Positions 43,363 to 53,332 of a stretch of 64,000 nucleotides of DNA are shown in pieces (the first letter of the stretch is position 1; each line of letters starts with the position of its first letter). Source of the stretch: Henriciella sp. (GTDB taxonomy: Bacteria > Pseudomonadota > Alphaproteobacteria > Caulobacterales > Hyphomonadaceae); the NCBI GenBank assembly GCA_013213785.1, contig JABSPZ010000011.1, positions 124,001 through 188,000 of the forward strand, read 5' to 3'. The position numbers and the translations under genes were made by a program. The notes below the pieces were generated by a model. The model ran no database searches. It was not told the DNA's origin and worked only from the letters and a program-made list of their open reading frames with translations.

Positions 43363-46300
43363 ATGACCGGTTGGACATCAGGGGTTCGCAGCACGCTGCT
43401 TGGGGCAACGCTAATTGCTTTGGCTGCTTGTGGCGGGGGAAACACGCCCACTGATGATATTCCGCCGCCGCCAGAGGAGGCTGAGGGCCAGGTTGTTGAA
43501 CGGTCCAGATCGGCTCAAGTCGCAGCCGACCGACGTGAGAGAGAGCGGCAGAGGCTGGCCCAACAGGAGGGCGATCAGCGATTCGCCTATGTGCGATACG
43601 CGCCGGACACCAGCGATAGTCTTCCAAAAGCTTGCCTCGTTTTCTCAGAGCCACTCGATCCAAATGCAGACTTTTCCATTTACGCTCCAATGGATGACGG
43701 TGTTGAGGTTGCCTATGAGGTGAATGGCCAACAGCTCTGTCTAAACGGGCTGAACTTTGCGTCCTCCTACACGCTGACTTTGCGGGAAGGCTTGCCATCT
43801 GAAGATGGCGATGAGCTTGGACGCGAAGAAGAGGTTCAGATCAGTTTTGAAGATCGCCCGCCTTATGTCGGGTTTAGCGGTTCTGGAGTGATCCTTCCGC
43901 GCGAGGACGCGGATGGCCTAGCGATTGAGACCGTCAATGTTGACCGGGTCAAAGTCAAAGTTTCACGCGTCAATGATCGCGCGCTCGCGTTTAAGTCCGT
44001 GACCAAAGGGACGGAGGCTCAGCAGGGCCGCTATTCTTATGTCTATGGCGACGAAAATCCGAGCGACCTTTCTTCCGAAGTTTGGTCCGGCGTTATGGAT
44101 GTTCAGAATACCAAGAACGCTCCCGTCGTTACCGTGTTTCCGTTACCAGACGTCATCGGAACACTCGAGCCTGGCGCCTACTATATCGAGCTGACGGACG
44201 CGATTGAGCTCGATCGCTACGAAGGTCCGCCGGCCTCCGCGAAAAGATGGGTCATGCTGACTGATCTGGCGCTTACGGCTTATCGCAGCGGGTCCGGTCT
44301 CGATGTGACCTTGAGGTCTCTTCAAGACGGCCGCGTCATGCCGAACACGCCAGTCCAGCTGATCGCTTACAATAATGAGGTTTTGAGTGAGGCGGCGACC
44401 GGTGTCGACGGCCGCGTTTCGTTTAATCCTGAGCTGCTGGCAGGGACGGGCAATATGGCGCCGAAATTGGTGCTGGCCGCTGGGCTTAAAGGCGATACAG
44501 CGATCCTGGATCTGTCACGAGCTCCTGTTGATTTGTCAGAACTCGAAACTGGCGGACGCGTCACGCCTGGCGAGGTTGATGGATATCTTTACACAGAGCG
44601 CGGGATCTATCGTCCGGGTGAGACTGTGCATGTCACCGCGATGATGCGTGATCGCGCAGGCCGCGCCATTAGCGATCGCAACGGGACACTGATCACCTAC
44701 CGTCCAAATGGTATGGAAGCCTTCCGAGTCCGGTTCGCCGTTGGGGAAGCAGGCGCTTTGCAGCGGGACATTGAGCTGCCTCGCGGGGCCTCACGCGGCA
44801 TGTGGCGCAGCACTGTTGAACTGGATGGGCTCGGCCAGGTCGGATCAGTCTCATACTCTGTCGAAGATTTCGTTCCGCAGCGTATCGCGGTTGAACTCGA
44901 CGTTGAGGACGCGCCGTTCCTTCCTGGGGATGATGCTCGAGATATCGATGTGTCGGCACGTTTTCTGTACGGCGCACCCGGTGCGGCCCTGACGGTCAAA
45001 GCGCAAACGCGTGTCGAAGTTGATCCGAATCCTTTCGGCTATGAAGGTTTCAGCTGGGGACCGCACGATGGCAGTTTCCGCGAACAGATCATTGATCTCG
45101 CTGACCGTGTCACAGACGGGGCCGGGGTTGCTACAGTTCGCCTTGAGCCCGGCAATCGCGGCAGCAATGCTGATATTCCGTTGCGTCTGAACACCGTGGT
45201 CAACGTTCTTGAGCCAGGTGGTCGCGCGGTTTCTGAAAGTGTTCGCATCCCTTATCGTCCGAAGGACCGGTATCTCGGCATCAAGCCAGGATTCGACGGT
45301 CGTCTGGGTTATGAGGAAGAAGGCGTATTCGAGATCGCTGCGCTCGGCGCTGATGGCGAAGGTGCTGTCGAGGACCTCCGCTGGAAGATCCTAGAGATCA
45401 ATTATCATTACGATTGGTACCGCGAGGACGGTCGTTGGAAGTGGCGCCGCTCACGCACAGTTCGGACTGTTAATGAGGGCGAGCTTCGGACTCAGAACGG
45501 TGCAGCCAGCATTACGGTGTCCGGCCTACAATGGGGCGCACACGAGCTCGTCATCGAAGCCGAGAACGGCGACCGCGCCAGCCGTGCGTTCAATGTTGGC
45601 TGGGGTGGTGGGGTCTCTGATGATGGCGTCGAGGCACCTGATCGCGTCGATGTGGTCGTGGACGAACAACAGATCGTTTCGGGGCGTCCAGCCGCGCTGA
45701 CGATCATCCCGCCTTATGATGGCGAAGCCCAAATTGTGGTCGCAACAGATCGCATTCTGTCGATCGAAACGCGGGCGGTTCAAGCCTCGGGTACATCCAT
45801 CACATTGCCAGTCTCTGATGAGTGGGGCGAAGGTGCCTATGTCATGGTGAACGTCTACACGCCGCGTGATCCCGTCGTGCAGTCTAAGCCACGCCGTGCC
45901 GTTGGGGTTGGCTATGTGCCGGTTAGTATGGAGAGCCATACTTTCAACGTCGAGATTGATGCCCCTGAGCTTATCCGCCCGGGCGGCGAGGAAACGATCA
46001 CTGTATCCTTGGAGGGCGGGCCGCGTGAGAAAGCGTTCGTAACGCTTGCGGCCGTAGATGAAGGCATCTTGCGCCTGACCAAGTTCTCGAGCCCAGATCC
46101 AACCAAATGGTTCTTCGGCAAGAAAGCTATGGGCCTGTCGCTTTACGACGATTATGGTCGTTTGCTGGATCCGAACTTAGGATTGCCGGCAGAAGTTCGC
46201 ACAGGCGGCGACCAGTTGGGCGGCGAAGGTCTCTCAGTTGTGCCCACTCAAACAGTCGCGTTGTTCAGCGGCGTGGTCGAAATAGGACGCGGCGGCGAGG

Positions 46301-48321
46301 CTGAGATCGAGTTCGAGATTCCCGAGTTCAATGGCGAGCTGCGCTTGATGGCCGTCGCTTGGTCGCAAACAGGGCTCGGCGCCGCGGATCAACCGCTGAC
46401 CGTGCGCCGCGAAGCACCAGTTGATTTGATCCTGCCGCGCTTCATGGCGCCTGGCGATGAGGCCGTTGCCACCGTCAGTATCGACAATGTTGAGCTGGCG
46501 AGCGGCGAGTTTGATGCGACTTTGGCAGCGTCTGAACCGCTTGCCATAACAGCCGGTGAGTTCGCGCAAACCATCCCGACTGGCACGCGCTCAGACTCGA
46601 GTGTCCGCTTCTCAGCGGATGGCTCTGGCATCTCTAGCCTGTCTCTGAACGTAACCGGGCCGGAGAATTATAGCGTTGCGCGATCTTATCAGATTGAGAC
46701 GCGATCTCCGTTCTTGCCGGTCACCAATATTAGCCGGGCATTGATGGAAGAGGATCAGACTTTCGCGCCAGATGTCAGCCTATTTGAGGGCTTCGTCCCC
46801 GGCACGGCGCGTATGACGGTGAGCTTCTCTGGGCTCCCGGTTGATCCAAACGCCCTCTATAACTCGCTGGCGCGTTATCCTTACGGCTGTACTGAGCAGA
46901 CCATTAGCCGAGCGTTGCCGCTGATCTATGCGGAGCAATTGATCGAAGAGGGCGCGCGAGACAATAACCAGCCCGTCGCCCGGGATCGTGTGCAGGTCGC
47001 GATTTCTCGCGTGCTGAATCGTCAAAGCGATAATGGCGCTTTCGGATTGTGGCGCGCGGGTGATGGCTACGCTTCGCCATGGCTCGGCGCGTATACGGTC
47101 GATTTCTTGTACCGCGCAAAAGAGCAAGGATACGAAGTCCCGCAAGCGGCGTTGGATCGTGCTTATCAATCGCTGCGGACCATTGCGCAGGGCGATGCTT
47201 GGCGGGTCGATGGCTACGAGACAGATGTCTATGAGAGCCGCTGGCACGACGACACCGAGAAAAAGCTGATGCAGCGGGCGGCGCCTTACGCGCTCTACGT
47301 TCTTGCCCGCGCTGGCAAGGCCGATATCTCTCGCCTGCGATATTTGCACGACCGAGAGCTTGGGGATATCCGGTCCCCATTGGCGAAAGCGCATCTCGCA
47401 GCGGCCCTGTCTTATATGGGCGACAGATCACGAGCCTTCAGCGCGTTTAATGCTGCAGAAGAGGCTCTCGGGTACGACAATAGCGGGGACTATTATCAGA
47501 CGTCCTTGCGAGACCTGGCGGGTGTCTTAGCACTCGCGGCTGAAACGGGCTTCAACGATCACGTTGCACGTCTGGCGGAGCAGATCGGTGAAGACACACC
47601 GGAACCTGATAACCTGACGACACAGGAAAAGGCCTTCATGTTACTGGCCGTGAGCGGTCTGTCACAAGAAGATGGTCTTCGTCTCGATGTTGATGGCTTA
47701 GGCCGGAACAGCAACAATGATCGTCGCTATTTCGTAACACCAGAGCAGGTGGATCGCGGGGTGAGTTTCCGTCTACGCCGTGGGTCAACGCCGGTCTTCC
47801 GAACTGTCATGGTGACAGGATCACCTGCGAGTGCGCCAAGCCCAGCGAGCGAGAACCTGTCTGTGTCCAAGCGCATTCGGACTATGCAAGGCGCGCGGGT
47901 GAATCTCGATGATATTACTCAAGGAGATCAGTTGGTCGTTGCTCTAACGATCACGCCGCGTGAGCGTCGGAACAATCCGGTTATTCTAGCGGATTTGCTT
48001 CCTGCCGGCTTCGAAATCGAGACCGTGCTGCGTCCGGCAGACGGTGCGCGTGAGTTCGGGACCGATGGTGCTTTCTCTTGGATCGGAACAATTGACCAAG
48101 CCGAGACAGCGGAAGCCCGCGATGATCGGTTTGTGGCGGCGGTCGACGTGGTCAATGATGTTCGTACCCTGGCCTATGTCGTCCGGGCGGTCACACCAGG
48201 CTCATTCACGATGCCTGGGGTTGTGGCTGAGGACATGTACCGACCAGACGTGTTTGCCCGGTCTGCCGCAAGCGACATTACGATCGCGCCGCAAGTTTCT
48301 GGCCCTGGCGGTAGCAGATGA
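43363..48321 (+). CDS. Bacterial alpha-2-macroglobulin (protease inhibitor), lipoprotein
   Basis: A 1652-residue periplasmic protease trap anchored by a lipobox (ALAACGGG). MG domains fill the N-terminal two thirds. The thioester is intact at Cys1176 in YPYGCTEQTISRAL, and the alpha/alpha-toroid TED follows, with the receptor-binding-like domain at the C terminus. It resembles YfhM/MagD-type proteins. The ATG at 43363 is chosen because AAGGGA lies seven bases before; the GTG at 43324 is rejected. The pbpC gene overlaps its last four bases, the standard bacterial arrangement in which the trap and a repair transglycosylase defend a breached envelope. Confidence 0.96.
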   Translation: MTGWTSGVRSTLLGATLIALAACGGGNTPTDDIPPPPEEAEGQVVERSRSAQVAADRRERERQRLAQQEGDQRFAYVRYAPDTSDSLPKACLVFSEPLDPNADFSIYAPMDDGVEVAYEVNGQQLCLNGLNFASSYTLTLREGLPSEDGDELGREEEVQISFEDRPPYVGFSGSGVILPREDADGLAIETVNVDRVKVKVSRVNDRALAFKSVTKGTEAQQGRYSYVYGDENPSDLSSEVWSGVMDVQNTKNAPVVTVFPLPDVIGTLEPGAYYIELTDAIELDRYEGPPASAKRWVMLTDLALTAYRSGSGLDVTLRSLQDGRVMPNTPVQLIAYNNEVLSEAATGVDGRVSFNPELLAGTGNMAPKLVLAAGLKGDTAILDLSRAPVDLSELETGGRVTPGEVDGYLYTERGIYRPGETVHVTAMMRDRAGRAISDRNGTLITYRPNGMEAFRVRFAVGEAGALQRDIELPRGASRGMWRSTVELDGLGQVGSVSYSVEDFVPQRIAVELDVEDAPFLPGDDARDIDVSARFLYGAPGAALTVKAQTRVEVDPNPFGYEGFSWGPHDGSFREQIIDLADRVTDGAGVATVRLEPGNRGSNADIPLRLNTVVNVLEPGGRAVSESVRIPYRPKDRYLGIKPGFDGRLGYEEEGVFEIAALGADGEGAVEDLRWKILEINYHYDWYREDGRWKWRRSRTVRTVNEGELRTQNGAASITVSGLQWGAHELVIEAENGDRASRAFNVGWGGGVSDDGVEAPDRVDVVVDEQQIVSGRPAALTIIPPYDGEAQIVVATDRILSIETRAVQASGTSITLPVSDEWGEGAYVMVNVYTPRDPVVQSKPRRAVGVGYVPVSMESHTFNVEIDAPELIRPGGEETITVSLEGGPREKAFVTLAAVDEGILRLTKFSSPDPTKWFFGKKAMGLSLYDDYGRLLDPNLGLPAEVRTGGDQLGGEGLSVVPTQTVALFSGVVEIGRGGEAEIEFEIPEFNGELRLMAVAWSQTGLGAADQPLTVRREAPVDLILPRFMAPGDEAVATVSIDNVELASGEFDATLAASEPLAITAGEFAQTIPTGTRSDSSVRFSADGSGISSLSLNVTGPENYSVARSYQIETRSPFLPVTNISRALMEEDQTFAPDVSLFEGFVPGTARMTVSFSGLPVDPNALYNSLARYPYGCTEQTISRALPLIYAEQLIEEGARDNNQPVARDRVQVAISRVLNRQSDNGAFGLWRAGDGYASPWLGAYTVDFLYRAKEQGYEVPQAALDRAYQSLRTIAQGDAWRVDGYETDVYESRWHDDTEKKLMQRAAPYALYVLARAGKADISRLRYLHDRELGDIRSPLAKAHLAAALSYMGDRSRAFSAFNAAEEALGYDNSGDYYQTSLRDLAGVLALAAETGFNDHVARLAEQIGEDTPEPDNLTTQEKAFMLLAVSGLSQEDGLRLDVDGLGRNSNNDRRYFVTPEQVDRGVSFRLRRGSTPVFRTVMVTGSPASAPSPASENLSVSKRIRTMQGARVNLDDITQGDQLVVALTITPRERRNNPVILADLLPAGFEIETVLRPADGAREFGTDGAFSWIGTIDQAETAEARDDRFVAAVDVVNDVRTLAYVVRAVTPGSFTMPGVVAEDMYRPDVFARSAASDITIAPQVSGPGGSR

Positions 48322-50372
48322 TTTGGCTAAAACGGTCAGCGATTGCCCTAACGGCATCGCTGGCTGTCATCTTCGTCCTGGATAAGCTTTTTCCGCCGCC
48401 AATTGAGCGGGGGCGGGATGTCTCGGTGATGATCTCCGATCGCGATGATCGGCCATTGCGAGCGATCCCGCTGGTCAATGGCACATGGCGTTTCGCAGCG
48501 GACCTCGACGAGATTGACCCCATTTTTGTCGAAGCCTTGCTCGAGGTTGAAGATAAACGCTTCTGGTCGCACGGCGGCACGGATTGGGTCGGGATGGTTC
48601 GCGCCGTTACCAGTTCCGCGAGCGCCGGACGCGTTGTTTCAGGTGGGTCGACCATCACGATGCAAACGGCGCGACTGTTGGAGCCGCGTCCGAATAGAAC
48701 CATCAGTGCGAAGCTCATCGAAATTGTCCGCGCGCACCAAATCGAGTGGCGTTTGTCGAAGCGCGAGATTTTGGAACTCTACCTGACGATGACGCCGTAT
48801 GGCGGAAACTTAGAGGGTATTCGTGCCGCGAGTTGGAGATATTTCGGCCGCGCCCCCGATCGCCTGTCGGACGATCAAATTGCTTTGCTGATTGCCCTTC
48901 CACAGTCGCCCGAAGTGCGTCGCCCAGATCTTCGGCCTGAAGGTGCGCGGAAAGGGCGGGACTCGATTGTGGCTAAGCTTGAACGGCTTGGATACTTCCC
49001 CGAACACCGGGCGGATGAGGCGCGATCTGCGTTTATTCCTGGGCGGCGATATGCATTCCCTGCGCGGGCGTGGCACGCAACCGGAACAGCGTCGGGTGAC
49101 CGGCGCAGAGATGTGCGCTCGACTCTCGATGCGGGCCTACAAGGAGAGCTTGAGCATCTTGCCAAGCGCTATGTTTCAGAACTCGATCCAGACACGCAAA
49201 CGTCTATTATTGTGGTTGATGCTCCGACACGCGCTGTTCGAGCTGCGGTTGGATCTGCCGATCGTAAGCGGCCCGGTGGATGGATAGACTTAACCGCTCA
49301 GCCGCGTTCGCCTGGATCCACTCTTAAGCCATTTATCTACGCGCTCGCTTTTGACGATGGGGCTGCGGCGCCATCGACGCGAATTGCTGATTTGCCTAAG
49401 CGCTTTGCTGCGTATCAGCCGGAAAACTTCGATCGTTTATTTCGCGGCGATGTCCGCATCTCTGAAGCGCTCCAACACTCGTTAAATGTCCCTGCGGTTC
49501 TAACCTTGGATAAGATTGGACCGGCTCGGTTCGCCGCGGCTTTGACGCTCGCGGGTGCATACCCGCGTATCCATGGCGCTGCTCGAAAAGAGCCGGGGCT
49601 CGCGTTGGCGTTGGGTGGAGCCGGGCTCACCGCGCAGGAGCTCGCAATTCTCTATGCCGCCCTTGGTGATGGGGGGCAGGCAAAACCGCTGATTTGGGAT
49701 GAGGCAGAACTTGGGAAGTCTTCTCCAGGTTACCGGCTCATGAGCGCGGATAGCGCCGAGAAAATCATCAAGATCTTGAAAGACTCTCCTGCACCCGAAG
49801 GGCGCATGCCGGGGCGTTTGACCGCGAATGCTCCCGAGGTCGCGTTCAAGACAGGGACCTCCTATGGCTACCGTGATGCCTGGGCGGCGGGTGTCGTGGG
49901 CGACTATGCGATTATAGTTTGGGTTGGCCGCGCAGATGGCGCGCCCCGCCCAGGTGAAACTGGACGCAAGGCGGCGCTCCTGCTTTTGTTTGAGGTCGCG
50001 GACCGCGCCAATCACCATTTGGGCGAGACTGGATCCTCAGTAACTCGTTTGATGAGTGAACAAAAACCCAAGGCTCAAGGCGCACTTGCCACGTTTGACG
50101 GCAAAGCACGACCACCAGAAATTCTGTTCCCGCCGCGCAACGCTGAACTATGGGCAGGTGCTGTTGATGGCCAGGCAGCACGTCCCTTTGTATTTGCCGG
50201 GCGCGGGGAAGGGGATCTGCGATGGTATGTGGATGGCGAACCGGTTCCCGCGGACGATGGTGGCTTGCCAAGCTGGCGCCCAGCGCGTGCAGGTTTCTAT
50301 AAAGTCTCTGCCGTTGACCCGGTTGGTCGGTCTTCAACGGTTGAAATCCGCGTCCTTGGCGATGCGGGATGA
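48318..50372 (+). CDS. pbpC: Penicillin-binding protein 1C
   Basis: Bifunctional peptidoglycan synthase, 684 residues with an N-terminal membrane anchor. The transglycosylase has EVEDKRFWSHGGTDW (catalytic Glu), GGSTITMQTARLLEPRPNRT, and KREILELYLTMTPYGGNLEG. The transpeptidase has SPGSTLKPFIYALA (SxxK), HSLNVPA (SxN) and KTGTSYGYRDAW. A C-terminal BiPBP_C domain ends the protein (about 600-684). It overlaps the macroglobulin gene in an ATGA arrangement. Family knowledge: PBP1C and macroglobulin act together after envelope damage by foreign proteases. Confidence 0.96.
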   Translation: MIWLKRSAIALTASLAVIFVLDKLFPPPIERGRDVSVMISDRDDRPLRAIPLVNGTWRFAADLDEIDPIFVEALLEVEDKRFWSHGGTDWVGMVRAVTSSASAGRVVSGGSTITMQTARLLEPRPNRTISAKLIEIVRAHQIEWRLSKREILELYLTMTPYGGNLEGIRAASWRYFGRAPDRLSDDQIALLIALPQSPEVRRPDLRPEGARKGRDSIVAKLERLGYFPEHRADEARSAFIPGRRYAFPARAWHATGTASGDRRRDVRSTLDAGLQGELEHLAKRYVSELDPDTQTSIIVVDAPTRAVRAAVGSADRKRPGGWIDLTAQPRSPGSTLKPFIYALAFDDGAAAPSTRIADLPKRFAAYQPENFDRLFRGDVRISEALQHSLNVPAVLTLDKIGPARFAAALTLAGAYPRIHGAARKEPGLALALGGAGLTAQELAILYAALGDGGQAKPLIWDEAELGKSSPGYRLMSADSAEKIIKILKDSPAPEGRMPGRLTANAPEVAFKTGTSYGYRDAWAAGVVGDYAIIVWVGRADGAPRPGETGRKAALLLLFEVADRANHHLGETGSSVTRLMSEQKPKAQGALATFDGKARPPEILFPPRNAELWAGAVDGQAARPFVFAGRGEGDLRWYVDGEPVPADDGGLPSWRPARAGFYKVSAVDPVGRSSTVEIRVLGDAG

Positions 50373-50411
50373 TGATGTGAGGGTGGGGCATTTCGCGCTC
50401 CCGCTTGGATA

Positions 50412-50425
50412 AGTCTGGACAGACT
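50412..50425. promoter_or_regulatory. Short inverted repeat before the monooxygenase gene
   Basis: AGTCT-GGAC-AGACT, a 5-bp arm inverted repeat 26 bases before the ATG of the flavin monooxygenase gene. It could be an operator, but is short enough to be chance. Confidence 0.25.
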
Positions 50426-50450
50426 CAATAAAAAAAGTGACACTGGCGTC

Positions 50451-51950
50451 ATGAATAAGACCCATTATGACGTGTTGATCGTGGGCGCCGGCCTTTCAGG
50501 CATTGGCGCCGCAGTGCATTTGCTCAAAAAATGCCCCGGAAAATCCTATCAAATCCTCGAAATGCGAGACGCGATGGGAGGGACGTGGGACTTGTTCCGC
50601 TATCCCGGCATTCGAAGCGATAGCGACATGCACACACTCGGCTTCAATTTCAAACCTTGGAAAGCCCAAAAGGCGATTGCCGACGGTCCGGCCATCCGTG
50701 AGTACATTCACGAGACAGCGGACGAATATGGGATCAATCCGAACATCCGATATGGCCACAAAGTGGTCAGCGCGTCTTGGGATAGTGCGGCGGCGCAATG
50801 GACCGTCGAGGTCAAGGTTGAAGGCAAGCGCAACAAGCAGAAGCTGACCTGTAACTGGCTGCACATGTGCGCGGGTTACTACCGGTATGAAAAGGGTTAC
50901 ACGCCCGAGTTTGAAGGGCGTGACGACTTTGCTGGTGATATCATCCATCCACAGCATTGGCCCGAAGACTATGACTATTCGGGCAAGAAGGTTGTTGTGA
51001 TCGGCTCAGGCGCCACCGCGATGACGCTTGTGCCAGCGATGACCGACAAAGCCGAGCATGTCACCATGCTTCAGCGCTCGCCCACCTATGTCGTTTCCCG
51101 TCCATCTGAGGATAAGTTTGCGAATGGCCTTCGCAAGGTTCTTCCGGGAATGATGGCCTATGGAATTACGCGTTGGCGCAATGTCTTGTTCCAGCTCTTT
51201 TTCTACAATCGCACTCGTACCAAACCGGACAAGGTGAAGGAGAAACTCCTCGAGATGACCCGCGCTGAGCTTGACGCGGATTATGTCGAGAAACACTTCA
51301 CACCTGAGTACAACCCTTGGGACCAACGCCTCTGTTTGGTGCCCGACAGCGATTTGTTCGTGGCGTTGAAAGAAGAGAAAGCGTCCGTCGTGACGGATCA
51401 TATTGATCGCTTCACGGAGAAGGGCATCAAGCTGAAATCAGGCGAAGAATTGGAAGCCGACCTAATCGTCACGGCAACAGGCTTAGACCTGCAATTCATC
51501 GGTGGAACTGAGATCTCCATCGATGGTCGCAAACAGAATGTGCATGACCTGTTGAACTATCGCGGCGCGATGGTCTCAAACATCCCGAATATGAGCGCTG
51601 TGTTTGGATATACGAATGCTAGCTGGACGCTGCGCGCTGATCTGACCAGCGAGTACATGTGCAAAGTTATAAATCACCTCGATAAAGAAAATTATGTCGA
51701 GGCTCGCCCCGTTGCGGATGGTGTTGAACCTGCGTCAGACTTTCTCGATTTCTCATCTGGCTACGTGCAGCGCGCGATGGAGCGGTTCCCGCAGCAGGGC
51801 GAAGAAGCGCCATGGATCATCACGCAGAACTATGCGCGCGACATCTTTCTAATGCGGCATGGAAAGCTTGAAGACGGTGCTTTGATCTTCCGCCGGGCGC
51901 ATGAAACCGTGGACCAAGTTGCCGGTCTCGTGCCGGTCGCGGCTGAATAG
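50451..51950 (+). CDS. Flavin-containing Baeyer-Villiger-type monooxygenase
   Basis: A 499-residue FAD/NADPH monooxygenase. The FAD motif is DVLIVGAGLSGIGAAVHLL, then GGTWDLFRYPGIRSDSD, and the BVMO fingerprint is FAGDIIHPQHWP (FxGxxxHxxxWP). The second Rossmann motif VVVIGSGATAMTL binds NADPH. The enzyme would insert oxygen into ketones to give esters or lactones, or oxygenate heteroatoms; EthA-like members are this size. Stands alone with a weak inverted repeat upstream. tRNA-His follows in the same direction. Confidence 0.93.
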   Translation: MNKTHYDVLIVGAGLSGIGAAVHLLKKCPGKSYQILEMRDAMGGTWDLFRYPGIRSDSDMHTLGFNFKPWKAQKAIADGPAIREYIHETADEYGINPNIRYGHKVVSASWDSAAAQWTVEVKVEGKRNKQKLTCNWLHMCAGYYRYEKGYTPEFEGRDDFAGDIIHPQHWPEDYDYSGKKVVVIGSGATAMTLVPAMTDKAEHVTMLQRSPTYVVSRPSEDKFANGLRKVLPGMMAYGITRWRNVLFQLFFYNRTRTKPDKVKEKLLEMTRAELDADYVEKHFTPEYNPWDQRLCLVPDSDLFVALKEEKASVVTDHIDRFTEKGIKLKSGEELEADLIVTATGLDLQFIGGTEISIDGRKQNVHDLLNYRGAMVSNIPNMSAVFGYTNASWTLRADLTSEYMCKVINHLDKENYVEARPVADGVEPASDFLDFSSGYVQRAMERFPQQGEEAPWIITQNYARDIFLMRHGKLEDGALIFRRAHETVDQVAGLVPVAAE

Positions 51951-52023
51951 AAAACAGATTGCAGTTATTGAGCGTAATTCAATCTTGAATGCGCGCGCGC
52001 TCCGGCGTATGTGGAGCCTTAGT

Positions 52024-52100
52024 GCAGCCTTAGCTCAGTTGGTTAGAGCGCCGGTTTGTGGAGCCGGAGGTCCTTGGTTCGAAACCAAGAGGCTGTACCA
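52024..52100 (+). tRNA. tRNA-His (anticodon GTG)
   Basis: A complete cloverleaf with an encoded CCA. The acceptor arms are GCAGCCT and AGGCTGT, the D arm is GCTC/GAGC, and the anticodon stem is CCGGT/GCCGG with the loop TTGTGGA, giving GTG for His. The T arm is CTTGG-TTCGAAA-CCAAG. Position -1 is T, not G, and the top of the acceptor is G1:U72 with A73. Ordinary bacterial tRNA-His encodes G-1 and C73; the form seen here is the one described for a clade of Alphaproteobacteria. Confidence 0.97.
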
Positions 52101-52118
52101 ATCCCTCTAAACCAAGCC

Positions 52119-53168
52119 TCACGTTTGCGGTTTGACGAACGCATACGCGCTTTCGTATTTCTCATAGCCTTCAGCCGGGACGACATGGTGGCACCGAAGC
52201 TGGCTACTGATGAAGTCAAAAATCACGAACCGCTTAGAAGTGAGATAGTGTTCACCCAAAATTGGCTTGATCGCATCTGTCGCTTCTTGAAGCCGGTAGT
52301 GCGGGATCGTCGGGAAGGTGTGATGGATGACGTGCAGATTCCCAATATTGTGGGTCAGCCAATTAAACGGGCCATAGTCACGATCAACGGAGGCGAGCGC
52401 ACCTTTCAAGCGCGTCCAGTCTTTGTCATCATACACTGGAACCTTGGGCGACACGTGCTGCATATAGGTCACGAAGGTCAGCCAGGCGCCATAGATTAGA
52501 TATGGGGCGAGAATGTATTTGGCGAAAAAGCCCCAACCAAAGAGCAGGCCGAGGCTGACATAAAGCGCTAAGAACCCAAATAATGATAGCAGACCGAAGT
52601 ACCAGGAAACGCGAACGGATTTGGTGTAGAGGTCGCTTTGCGGCAGGTAGTGGCTGCCCGTAACGGGCTTGTAGGTTGTTAGATTCCGGATACCGATTTT
52701 GTACATTGGCCATCCGATGATCAGGAAAATACCGGATCGGAAAATCAGCTTCCGAAAGAACGTGTCTTCGCCTTTGCGGGCCGGCCGGAAGACTTCTTCC
52801 TGATGAAAGTGCCCTGTTTTCATGTGATGGAGAGCGTGGCTGCGTTGCCAGCCGCGATATGGAACCAGTATCGCCCCATGCACCAGAATACCCACAATCG
52901 TGTTGATCGTACGATTGCTAGAAAAGCTTCCGTGCCCAGCATCGTGCCCGATCACGAAAAGCGACCATAGCATTGTCCCAATCAAGAAGATGACGGGCCA
53001 TTCTATGTACCACAGGCTCGTTTGCGTCAGAATCGCGAAAAGCCCAGCTATAACGGCGAGATCAAAGATCAAATAGGCAAAACTACGGGCCGCGTTGGGT
53101 TTGAAACACCGCTCTGGAATCGCTGCGTGAAGGTCCTGCACCGTGAAAGGTAAAGGATTTTGGCTCAT
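52119..53168 (-). CDS. Membrane fatty acid desaturase
   Basis: A 349-residue acyl-lipid desaturase with four or more membrane helices. Three histidine boxes coordinate di-iron: HDAGHGSF, HALHHMKTGH and HVIHHTFP, with spacing of the delta-12/omega type plant-like family. It would introduce double bases into membrane lipids, adjusting fluidity. It converges on tRNA-His with 18 bases between, and is divergent from infA across 240 bases. Position of the double bond is unknown. Confidence 0.93.
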   Translation of the reverse strand: MSQNPLPFTVQDLHAAIPERCFKPNAARSFAYLIFDLAVIAGLFAILTQTSLWYIEWPVIFLIGTMLWSLFVIGHDAGHGSFSSNRTINTIVGILVHGAILVPYRGWQRSHALHHMKTGHFHQEEVFRPARKGEDTFFRKLIFRSGIFLIIGWPMYKIGIRNLTTYKPVTGSHYLPQSDLYTKSVRVSWYFGLLSLFGFLALYVSLGLLFGWGFFAKYILAPYLIYGAWLTFVTYMQHVSPKVPVYDDKDWTRLKGALASVDRDYGPFNWLTHNIGNLHVIHHTFPTIPHYRLQEATDAIKPILGEHYLTSKRFVIFDFISSQLRCHHVVPAEGYEKYESAYAFVKPQT

Positions 53169-53247
53169 GTTCGTCCCGAAGTATTAGATCGCTTATTCAG
53201 TGTAGTTTCCTACTGCTCTATAAAAGCGCACTTATTCTTAACAGATT

Positions 53248-53266
53248 ATGCGCGGATTACGCGCAT
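53248..53266. promoter_or_regulatory. Inverted repeat in the desaturase/infA divergent region
   Basis: ATGCGCG-GATTA-CGCGCAT, an exact 7-bp inverted repeat. It lies 80 bases before the desaturase ATG and 140 bases before infA. It may be an operator for the desaturase, or a hairpin in a leader RNA. Confidence 0.4.
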
Positions 53267-53332
53267 CTGTATCATGGACGTTCGATCGGAAATTGTCTCG
53301 GATTAGGAATGACTCATAACCGGCCTTGCCCC

